This document shows positions 33,583-41,700 of a stretch of 64,000 nucleotides of DNA, in pieces. A program made the position numbers and the translations under genes. Below the pieces are notes generated by a model that was not told where the DNA came from, made no database searches, and saw only the letters and a list, made by a program, of their open reading frames with translations. The stretch is taken from assembly GCF_024171785.1 (NCBI RefSeq), contig NZ_JAMTCK010000013.1:21260-85259 (forward strand). The letters are read 5' to 3'. The first letter of the stretch is position 1. Every line of letters begins with the position of its first letter. This DNA comes from Goodfellowiella coeruleoviolacea. Lineage in GTDB: Bacteria; Actinomycetota; Actinomycetes; Mycobacteriales; Pseudonocardiaceae.

Positions 33583-34398
33583 ATGATCCAGGCCAGCAGC
33601 ACCGGCGGTGGTCCGGCTGTTCGATCTGTCCGATCAGCCGACGCCACCGTGCCACCGCCGCGCGGCGAACCCGAGGCGGCGCGGATCGCCAGAGCCGGCC
33701 TGGACGCCGTCGAACAGGCGACCCAGCGACTGTACGCGCTGGTCAGCGGCATGGACGAGGCCACGGCGCGCGGCCGCAGCCGGCTGCCCGGGTGGACCAG
33801 GGCGCATCTGCTGACCCACCTGGCCCGCAACGCCGACGCCCTGGTGAACCTGCTCACGTGGGCGCGCACCGGCGTGGAGCACGCCGCCTACTACAGCTGC
33901 GCCGACCGGGACGCCGACGTCGAGGAGGGCGCGCACCGGCCGGCCGCGCTGCTGGTGGCGGACCTGGAGGCGGCCAGCCAGCGGTGGGCCGAGGCAGCCG
34001 CCGGCATGCCGGCCTCCGCCTGGGCGGCCGAGGTGGCCACCAGCCACGGCCAGCTGCTGCCCGCGGCGGAACTGCCGTGGATCCGCATGCGCGAGGTGTG
34101 GATCCACGCGGTCGACCTCGATCTCGGGCTGGAGTTCGCCGACGTGCCCGTGGCGCGTCTGGAGACCCTGCTCGACCACGCCGTGCGCCACCACGCCGGG
34201 CGGGCGGAGGGCCCGACCATCAGGCTGGAACTCGACCTGCCCGGCGGCGGTCAGCGCACCTGGGAGTTGTTCGGCGGGGACACCGCGATCCCACTCACCG
34301 TGCGCGCCTCCGCGGACCGGGCACTGGCCTGGCTGACCGGCCGGGGTGACGGCTCCGCGCTGGGCAGCGCGCTGCCGCCACTGCCCCGCTGGATCTGA
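33583..34398 (+). CDS. Maleylpyruvate isomerase-family mycothiol-dependent-type enzyme
   Basis: 271 residues from ATG 33583 with GGGGG-TAGG upstream. The N-terminal DinB-like four-helix bundle has LPGWTRAHLLTHLARNADAL (metal-ligand His) and, near residue 170, RMREVWIHAVDLDLG (Glu and His ligands). The C-terminal part is a small SCP2-like beta domain (RTWELFGGDTAIPLTVRASADRALAWLTGRGD). The family includes mycothiol-dependent maleylpyruvate isomerase and detoxifying transferases. Its last ~148 bp overlap the end of the convergent acyltransferase gene. Confidence 0.88.
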   Translation: MIQASSTGGGPAVRSVRSADATVPPPRGEPEAARIARAGLDAVEQATQRLYALVSGMDEATARGRSRLPGWTRAHLLTHLARNADALVNLLTWARTGVEHAAYYSCADRDADVEEGAHRPAALLVADLEAASQRWAEAAAGMPASAWAAEVATSHGQLLPAAELPWIRMREVWIHAVDLDLGLEFADVPVARLETLLDHAVRHHAGRAEGPTIRLELDLPGGGQRTWELFGGDTAIPLTVRASADRALAWLTGRGDGSALGSALPPLPRWI

Positions 34399-35624
34399 GC
34401 CGGCCCCCGCCCGGGCTCGGCCCCGAGCAGCCGGCCGGTCCGCCGCTGCCCTGTCACGCTCGCCCTGGCCAGCACCGAGCCAGGGCGGAACAGCGGCGGC
34501 CGCACCCAGGAGAACAGCACCGCGCTGGCCAGCCAGGCCGGCTGCGGACCGGTCAGCCACCGGTGGGCTGGCCGCTCCACCAGCACGGTGAGCAGCCAGC
34601 CCAGCAGCACCGCCGAGCCGACGAAGCCGGCCAGCAGCGACCACGACGTGAACCCGCGCTCGGCCAGCCGCACCATCACCACGTTGCCGATCTCCTGGTG
34701 GACCAGGTACACGCCGTAGGAGATGCCGGCCAACCAGGTGATCGGCCGGGACAGCGCGCGCAGCAGCGGCCGGTCCCAGTCCGGCCCGCCCGCGGCCAGG
34801 CACACCGCGAGCAGCAGCACACCGAACCCGATGGTGGACGCCAGCTCACCGCTGTGGATCTCCTGCGCGACGACCGCCGCGGTCAGCAGGCAGGCCAGGT
34901 GCGGGCCGCCCAGCCGACCCCGGCTCCACAGCCAGATCGCCGCGCCCGCGGCGAACAGCTGGGCGCGGTGCAGGCCGAGCCCGTCGGAGGCGGTGCGCAG
35001 CGGCCCCGGCTCGAACGTGCCCAGTCGCACGATCAGGGGAACGGCCACCAGTGCCCACAGCAGCAGCCGCAGTGCCCGACCCCGCCCGAGCGCCCGGCCG
35101 CAGAGCAGTGCCCCGGCCGCGAAGGCGACCACCTGGACGGGCACCGTCCAGTAGGCGAAGTCGACCATGCGCACGTCCGGCAGCCACGCCTGCAGCAGCA
35201 GGATGTTGAACACCACGTCCCGCCCGTCGAGCTGGCCCCAGCCCTCCGGCGCCACCCAGCGCTGCACCAGGAAGGTCAGCACCACGGCCGCGGCGAACGC
35301 CGGCATCATCCGGGCCAGCCGGTTGCGCAAGAACCGGCCCGGCCGCCCCTTGGCCAGCGACGCGCACGCGAAGTAGGCGGAGATGACCATGAGTGTGCTG
35401 GCGCCCATGGACAGCACGAAGGTGAACGGGAGGGTGCCCAGCTCGGCGTGGTTGGCCGGGCCGGTGTGCGTGGCGTGTTGCAGGAGCACGCAGAACACCG
35501 CGACAACGCGGAGCACGTCCCAACTCAGGCGGCGGCGCGAGCGGGTGGAGCTGGTGGGGAGCCGGTGGTCTGTTGCGGGGGCGTCAGTCACGAGCTGGAG
35601 GACCTGTTCGGAGTCGGACGGCAA
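34251..35624 (-). CDS. Acyltransferase family 3 membrane protein
   Basis: 457 residues in the longest frame (TTG 35624, weak RBS; GTG 35591 is an alternative). The family-3 pattern is present: WDVLRVVAVFCVLLQHATHT with the conserved His near the first helix, SAYFACASLAKGRPGRFLRNRLARMMPAF, FAYWTVPVQVVAFAAGALL, and the late WLAGISYGVYLVHQEIGNVV. About ten membrane helices. Such proteins O-acylate exported sugars, cell-wall polymers or natural products. The last ~90 residues are a hydrophilic tail, read opposite the end of the 33583 gene. Confidence 0.85.
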   Translation of the reverse strand: MPSDSEQVLQLVTDAPATDHRLPTSSTRSRRRLSWDVLRVVAVFCVLLQHATHTGPANHAELGTLPFTFVLSMGASTLMVISAYFACASLAKGRPGRFLRNRLARMMPAFAAAVVLTFLVQRWVAPEGWGQLDGRDVVFNILLLQAWLPDVRMVDFAYWTVPVQVVAFAAGALLCGRALGRGRALRLLLWALVAVPLIVRLGTFEPGPLRTASDGLGLHRAQLFAAGAAIWLWSRGRLGGPHLACLLTAAVVAQEIHSGELASTIGFGVLLLAVCLAAGGPDWDRPLLRALSRPITWLAGISYGVYLVHQEIGNVVMVRLAERGFTSWSLLAGFVGSAVLLGWLLTVLVERPAHRWLTGPQPAWLASAVLFSWVRPPLFRPGSVLARASVTGQRRTGRLLGAEPGRGPAQIQRGSGGSALPSAEPSPRPVSQASARSAEARTVSGIAVSPPNNSQVR

Positions 35625-35730
35625 CGGCTGTTCGGGGTATCTCCTTGGCTCCAGCCGAGCCTAGGGGGTCAACCTGTGAGGACTCTGAAGACATGCGGTG
35701 TCTCCGGTCGACCGGCTACGGTCTGCGAGC

Positions 35731-36408
35731 GTGGACGTACTAGACACCTACACCGGTCACGTGGACCCGGGCGGACCGGCGACCCGGCGCACGCTGGACG
35801 CGCTGACGATCACCAAGATCTCCGTGGGCCCGATGGACAACAACGCCTACCTGCTGGTGTGCCGCGAAACCCACGAGGCCCTGCTGATCGACGCCGCCGC
35901 CGACCCGGAGCGGCTGTCCGACCTGATCGGCTACGACTCCCAGCGTCCGACGCTGCGCACCATCGTCACCACCCACCAGCACGGCGACCACTGGCAGGCC
36001 CTGGGCGCGGTGGCCGGCGCGAACGGGTCGAACACCATCGCCCACCCCCTGGACGCCGAACCACTGCCGGTGCCACCCGATCGGCTGGTCGAACACGGCG
36101 ACACCATCCCCGTGGGCCGCGTCGAACTGAGCGTGATCCACCTGCGCGGGCACACCCCCGGCTCCATCGCCCTGCTCTACCAGGACCCGGCCGGCCACCC
36201 ACACCTGTTCACCGGCGACTCGCTCTTCCCTGGCGGGGTCGGGAAGACCACCTCACCGGAGGACTTCCAGTCGCTGATCACCGACGTGACCGAGCGCGTC
36301 TTCGACGTCCTGCCGGACGACACCTGGTTCTACCCGGGCCACGGCGACGACTCCACCCTCGGCGAACAGCGCCCCCACCTCGCCGAATGGCGTGAGCGCG
36401 GTTGGTGA
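35731..36408 (+). CDS. MBL-fold metallo-hydrolase
   Basis: 225 residues from GTG 35731 (VDVLDTYTGHV). Metal-binding motifs in order: TTHQHGDHWQALG (HxHxDH), LRGHTPGSIALLY, FTGDSLFPGGVGKT and FYPGHGDDSTLGEQ. These are hydroxyacylglutathione-hydrolase/glyoxalase II-like hydrolases of unknown substrate. The C-terminus RPHLAEWRERGW is mirrored by a degraded fragment at 45794-45895. Confidence 0.93.
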   Translation: MDVLDTYTGHVDPGGPATRRTLDALTITKISVGPMDNNAYLLVCRETHEALLIDAAADPERLSDLIGYDSQRPTLRTIVTTHQHGDHWQALGAVAGANGSNTIAHPLDAEPLPVPPDRLVEHGDTIPVGRVELSVIHLRGHTPGSIALLYQDPAGHPHLFTGDSLFPGGVGKTTSPEDFQSLITDVTERVFDVLPDDTWFYPGHGDDSTLGEQRPHLAEWRERGW

Positions 36409-36553
36409 GCTGAGGAACGTCCCGGACGGGGCCGCCTGACCCGACAGGCAGCCCCGTCTGCTGTCGCAGCAGCACGACGGGACCTCGATCGGACGCAGGA
36501 GGTCCGACCGTGCCCACATCGTGCCGCGGCCCCCGCCCGCCGGTGGTGCTGCC

Positions 36554-37133
36554 GTGAGCATCGAAGCGATCAACTGGGCGCTCAACCACGCCCCCATCCC
36601 CACCGACCGCAAGGACCCCTCCACCCTGGCGATCGCCCTGATCACCCTGGCCAACCACGCCGGCCCGGACGGCACCGAGGCGTTCCCGTCGATCGAACGC
36701 CTGACCACCTACACCCGGCTCTCCCACCGCACCGTCCAGCGCGCTCCGCTCCCTGGAAGAGCTGGGCCTGATCCACACGGGCAACCCCCGCTACCGCGAC
36801 ACCCGGATCGAGCGCGCCCAACGGGCGCTCGACAACCCCACCGGAGTGCGGCCAGTGCGACGCCCGACCGGGCGACCCGATCTCCGCAGGGAGCGCCTCG
36901 ACACAGCGGTGTGGCTCCTGATCGTCGATGGCCTGGCCACCGGGCGGCATGTCTCGGTGCACGACACCCAACTCGACGCACAGGCCATGCTGGAGCACCT
37001 GGTGGACGACCATGTCCACCACGAGGACAGCATCAGCCAGCTGTCGTGGACCATCGCGCAGCGTGCCATGGCTGGTGGGAACACCAGGGAGACCTGCCAC
37101 GACAAGTTGCTCCCGCTGCCGGCTCCCGAGTAG
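36554..37133 (+). pseudogene. Helix-turn-helix protein gene, frameshifted
   Basis: The first 58 codons (VSIEAINWALNHAPIP..., FPSIERLTTYTRLSHRTVQR) are the winged-helix start of a family common in actinobacterial integrative elements and plasmids. At 36739-36744 the GC run is two bases short; reading on in the +1 frame restores ALRSLEELGLIHTGNPRYRD, then continues to a TAG at 37133 as a basic linker and VHDTQLDAQAMLEHLVDD. The C-terminal half does not match the usual family end, so a fusion with other debris is likely. An inactive relic of a mobile element. Confidence 0.7.
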
Positions 37134-37557
37134 ACCGCCCGCTCCGAGCGCGTCCGGAGACGGGCGTTCGCCGTAGAGCTGAGGGATGCTCTTGGACCAG
37201 TCGACCTGGCTGGGGGTGGCGAGCCGGCCGGCGGGGCAGCATGGGGACCACCCCACCGCGGTCGTGGGCGGCTCGGCAGCGCTGGCGGGCAGCCGCCGAC
37301 GCCGACGAGGTGTGGGCGGCGGGGAAATTGCTGCGGGCTCTGGCCTGGCAGGTGTGCGGCGACCCGATCGAGCGGGGTGTCGCCCGCCGCATCGATGCCA
37401 CGTACTGCTCGGGCCGGTGTTGAACTCGGGCGTGGAGAGCCCGTCAGGATCATGGCGACCAGCCGTCACGGTGAGCACCGGATGTGACGGTGACGCTCAT
37501 GGTCATCGCAGCCAGTTGAGCGGTGGCCACCTGGGCCAGCGGTTCTTCGGGGGTGGC
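37134..37557. other. Gene-poor gap with coding debris
   Basis: 424 bp. The plus strand reads an Ala/Arg-rich stretch ending DEVWAAGKLLRALAWQVCGDPIERGVARRIDATYC at 37423, with no start or RBS; it looks like the end of a lost gene. Nothing else recognisable. Confidence 0.4.
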
Positions 37558-37806
37558 TCAGGAACTCGCCGGCGAGGACGTCGGCGTCGGCTCGGTCTGG
37601 CTGCTCGGCGCGGGCGCGGAGGACGTGGGGTCGCCCTGGACCGGCTTGGGCTTGCCGGACACACAGGAGTCGACGAAGAACTGCTTGACCTGGACCTCCC
37701 ACTCTTGCGAGGTTCTTCCGGAACTGAGGTCGGAAGGGGCGTCGCGGGCGAAACGAGCGCATACCGTTACAGACGGGTCGAATGCGGGCAGTACGTCAAG
37801 CGCCAC
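37558..37806 (-). CDS. Short hypothetical protein or fragment
   Basis: 82 residues: WEVQVKQFFVDSCVSGKPKP followed by a Ser/Thr/Pro-rich tail (TSSAPAPSSQTEPTPTSSPASS). The tail resembles the disordered ends of exported actinobacterial proteins, but there is no signal peptide and no RBS, so this may be the remaining 3' end of a larger gene. Confidence 0.35.
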   Translation of the reverse strand: MALDVLPAFDPSVTVCARFARDAPSDLSSGRTSQEWEVQVKQFFVDSCVSGKPKPVQGDPTSSAPAPSSQTEPTPTSSPASS

Positions 37807-37845
37807 CCCTTGTCCCCGGTGATCCTGACGGTGGGTTTGTGGTGG

Positions 37846-38590
37846 TCACTCCGCTGGCGCGAAGATCACCGCCCACTCCTTCTCATACCGGCCAGGGCGG
37901 CAGGTCAGTGCGAACGTGGCCGGCGTGGAGATGATGTTCTTGAGCGTGCGGGGCTGGTAGGAGTGGGGGATGCCGTCCTCGTCGTAGCCCGTGCGTTCGA
38001 CCGCTGAGGACAGCCGCAGGTTCCACACCTCTTCGGCGTCGACATCGATCACGAAGACGCCCTGGCCGAAGCGGTTGTCGCCCCAGAGCATCTCCCTGGG
38101 CACCCGGCACTCGATGTCGACCAGGTCGTAGCCCGGTGGCTGTGCGGCGGCCAGGAGGCTGCGCGCCCGGTTGTCGGTGAACACCCAGAGCGTGCCCAGG
38201 AAGCCCAGGCGGTGACGATCCAGGCGGGTGCGAGCCTTCGCCCGTTCGACCGGGATCGCCGAGTCCTGCGCCTCGACCGCGACCCGGTGCCCGCTGGGCA
38301 TGGCGACCGCGACGTCGACTCGTCGGCCGTGCTGGACATGGGTCTCCTCCAGCTGGACCTGGTAGCCCTGGCCGCGGAACCGGTGGGCCAGCAGGTGCTT
38401 GGCGCGCAGGTGGGTCACGCTTTCCGGCTCGCTCCAGCACTCCGAGCCGGGCGCGTGCGCGAAGTGGGCGACCTTGACTCGCGCGCTTGAGCCGGACCGG
38501 TCCTTGGCAGGCCGGGCAGGTGAACTGCTCGCCGGGCAGGTCCCACGCCGCTTCAACCGGTTGGCCGGTGGTGTCGAGAGCGACCAGCAT
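37846..38590 (-). pseudogene. CoiA-like nuclease gene, frameshifted
   Basis: The true N-terminus is MLVALDTTGQPVEAAWDLPG followed by FTCPACQGPVRLK, a zinc-ribbon half typical of CoiA-like proteins. At 38480-38486 a GC run is two bases short and the protein continues in another frame: RVKVAHFAHAPGSECWSEPE, HLRAKHLLAHRFRGQGY, then the nuclease core RRVDVAVAMPSGHRVAVEAQDS (Asp...Glu-x-Gln) and WVFTDNR. CoiA-family proteins carry a restriction-endonuclease-like fold and occur in competence loci and mobile elements. About 247 residues if repaired. Pseudogene or sequencing error. Confidence 0.75.
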
Positions 38591-38619
38591 CGCTCACTCC
38601 GATCTCGGACGACCGCGGC

Positions 38620-38740
38620 CTACGACACCGAGCACTTCTCCCCGGTGGGGGTCTTGTGGGACGGGAACTTGCCGTTCTTGTTCAGGGTGATGCGCTTGCG
38701 GTTGCACCGCGGGCCATGTCGGACGGCGCGTTCGCGGCGG
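38620..38740 (-). pseudogene. Zinc-ribbon tail fragment
   Basis: Just after the WXG toxin stop, another minus-strand frame reads RHGPRCNRKRITLNKNGKFP then SHKTPTGEKCSVS and TAG. The pattern C-x(n)-ITL-x-K-x-G-x-FPxHKTP-x-G-x-xC is the usual short zinc-ribbon end of many actinobacterial proteins, here with one Cys of the first pair missing. There is no start codon, so it is a relic, perhaps of a deleted gene that followed the toxin. Confidence 0.45.
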
Positions 38741-38782
38741 ACTTCGCCTCGACCGCGGCTGAAGCCGGCCGGTCGGGATCGG

Positions 38783-41700
38783 TTACAGGTCGAGGTCGAA
38801 CTCGTCCTCCTGGTAGCCCTTGTACTGCGACTTCAAGCCCCGTTCCGAGGGCTCCACCTGCGCCTTCGCCTGGAAGTAGCGCACCCGCTCCCCCAGCGTG
38901 CCGGTTCGCTCCTTGTCGGCCAGGTCGGCATTCCGCGCGTCGCGCAGCTCCTGCGCCTTGCGCTTCTCGGCGTCGAACTCGGCCTGCAGGGCATCCAGGT
39001 CGTCGGTCTTGAACTTCGCGCGCAGCCGGTCGAGTTCCTGCTTCCGAGCGACGGGGTCGGCGATGTTCTTCGCATCCCGGATGGCGTTGTAGTTCTCCTC
39101 CGCCCTCCGGTGCAGATTCTCCAGCATGTTGTCCAGGTACTGGGGGTGTCCCTGCTCGTAACCGCCGGCGTGGCCGCGATCGGCCTCCGGTCCCTTCGCC
39201 TCGTAGATCCGGTATTCCTTGCCGTACGTGTCGTGCGGTGCCTCGAAGACGCCGTCCAGGTGGCCCGCTCCCCGGTCGGGCAGTTCCTCGACCAGGGTGA
39301 ACGCCCGGTCGGGCGGGCGTTGCGCGTTCAGGTCGGCGACCCGGTGGTTCATGGCGAACTGGCCGATGTACTCGCCGCGTTCGCTGCGCATGATCCCGTG
39401 CTCGGCGCGGAGTTCCTCCGGTGAAACCGGCCCCGGTTGTCCGTCGTTCGGGGTGTCCTTGTCCCCGCTCGCGGCGGTCCGAGCCGGCAGGCCCTGCTGG
39501 GCGAGGTGGTGCTCGGCCTGCGCCCGCCACTCCTGCTTCCTGGCGGCGGCGAGGTCGGCTTCTACCTCGCGCAACGCCGCCTCAGCCCTGGCGCGGTCGG
39601 CGGGCGGGGCCGCGTCCAGGTCCCGCTGGGCCTCGGCGCGTCGGGCACGCGCGTCCCCGACGACCTGCTCGGCGCGCCGGATCTCCGCCTCCAGGTCGTC
39701 GTGCCGCGCGGCGGCCCGGTGGGCACGTTCGGCTTCGGCGTACTTGGCGTTGAAGTCGGCTTCGGCTCGACGGGCCGCGTCCAGGTCCGCCTCGGCCCGT
39801 TTCACGCGCGCCTCGGCGTCGGCGTGCTCCTTGCGCACGGCGGCGAGGTCGGCCTCGGCCTTGTCCGTCGACCGGCGGGACGTCCTGGCCTGGTCCAGGT
39901 CCTTCTCGGCTTCCTTGACCCGGGCTGCGGCGTGGTCGCGCCTGGCTTTGGCGACGTCCAGTTCGGCCTCCTTGACCTGGGCCGCGGCGGTGTACTTGCG
40001 GGCCAGCGCCGCGTCCTCCCCGGCCTCACGCACCCGTTTCGGGTCGGCGTCGGCCATCCACGGGTCTGACTCGGCCGCGTACCGCCGGGACGTCACCGCG
40101 CCCTCCTGGGCTTCCCGGGCGGCCGCGAGCTTCGCTTCCGCCGCCTTGACCGGAGCCTCGGCGCGGTGCTCCCTCGCCTGGGCCAACTCCTTCTTCGCCT
40201 CGCGGATGCTGGCGTCGTTACCGCTGTCCTCCGCTGTCTTGAGTTCCTCCTCCGCTTCCCTGACCTTCTTGTCCGCGCGTTCGATGGCGAACGGGCCGTC
40301 GGCGTCGTCGTACCGGGACTGGATTCCGGGCCGCATGTGCACCAACCGGTCCGCCGCCCACCTCTGCTCCGGGGACAGGCTGTCGCGGCTGCCGCTCTCA
40401 GTCGCCTTGACCTCGGCCTGTTCCAGCTTCTTGACGAAGAACGAGCCGTCCTCGTTGCGGCCGATCGGGGGCACCTGGACGCCGTCGATCTTTCCCTTCA
40501 TCCCGGCCGCGTTCCGGGTGGGGTGCGGATTGTTGCTGTCGAACGAGCCATTCCAGTACTGCCGGTAGAACTTCTCCGCTTCGGCGCGCGGGCCGTTCAG
40601 CTTGGCTTCGATCTTCTTGTGCACCTTCTCGACGTTGGCCTTCTCCGGGTCGTCGCCGCGGTCGCGGGCGGTGTGCGGGTCGAGACCGACCTTGTCGGCG
40701 TCCCTGGTGCCTGGCACGAAGCCGTCGTCGCCGGCGCGGGTGGTGGTGCCGTCGGGACGGTGGACCTGCCATTCACCGTTCGGTGGGATCTTGGGGCGGC
40801 GCTCACCGTTCGGGCCGATCTCCGGCTCGGAGGCGAAGACCCGGCCGTCGGTGTCGCTCCACGCGGCCCGGTTCGGCGCCAGCACCTCGGTGTCGAGGGC
40901 GCGGGACAGCCGGCGGGCGAAGTCGTTGGAGCCGGCGTCACAGCCGATCAGCCGGACCGGGCGGCCGTCGTAGTTGCCGCTGCGGCGGAGCAGGTCGGCG
41001 AACTCCTCCGGGCTGTACAGCCGGTTGCCGATGCGCGCGTGTCCGTCCGGGGTGACGTGGACGTCAGCCGTGAACCGGCCGTCCGGGTCGGGCCGGACCC
41101 GCTGCGGTAGGTCGCCCATTTTCGAGTCGCCCCGGTGGAAGGACACACCGGCCGGGGTGGCTTCCGCGTGCCGGCGAACGACCTCGTCGGGGCTCGGCCG
41201 ATCCAGGTCGTGGTGGACTGGGCCATCCGGGTCGGGCCGGTGGCCGTCCGGGGCGCGGTCCGGCGTGTGGTGCGTGGGCGGGCCGGCGTCTGGTGCGTGC
41301 TGAGGGCCTTGCGGGCCAACGGGATGGCGTGGTCCGGCCGGGTCGGGGCGATACGCACCCGGGCTGGTGGGTGCGTGCTGGGCCGACCCGGTGGAACCGG
41401 CGGGTGGCCTACCGCTGCCCGGAGACGCCGGGTGCGTTGCTGGACGGCCCGGAGTGCTCGTTGCGGGACCGCCTGGGCCACCGCGGGCCACCGGGGTTGG
41501 CGCCGGTCCGGTCGGCCGGCTCGGTGGGTGGGGTGTGCGGGGCTGGATCGGGGCGGGACTGCCCGGTGTGCCGGTCCACCCAGGGCCTCGGCCCGGCCGG
41601 GTGTGCGGTGCGCCGCCGGCCGGAGCACCTGGCGATCCTGGTGACCCGGGTGCCCCTGGTGCGCCGGTTCCCGGTGGCGGTCCTTGGTGCGGCGGCGCAA

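Noticed and set aside
32027..33586. A 519-codon plus-strand frame opposite the MFS transporter
   Set aside because: Low-complexity antisense translation; the transporter on the other strand has clear family motifs.
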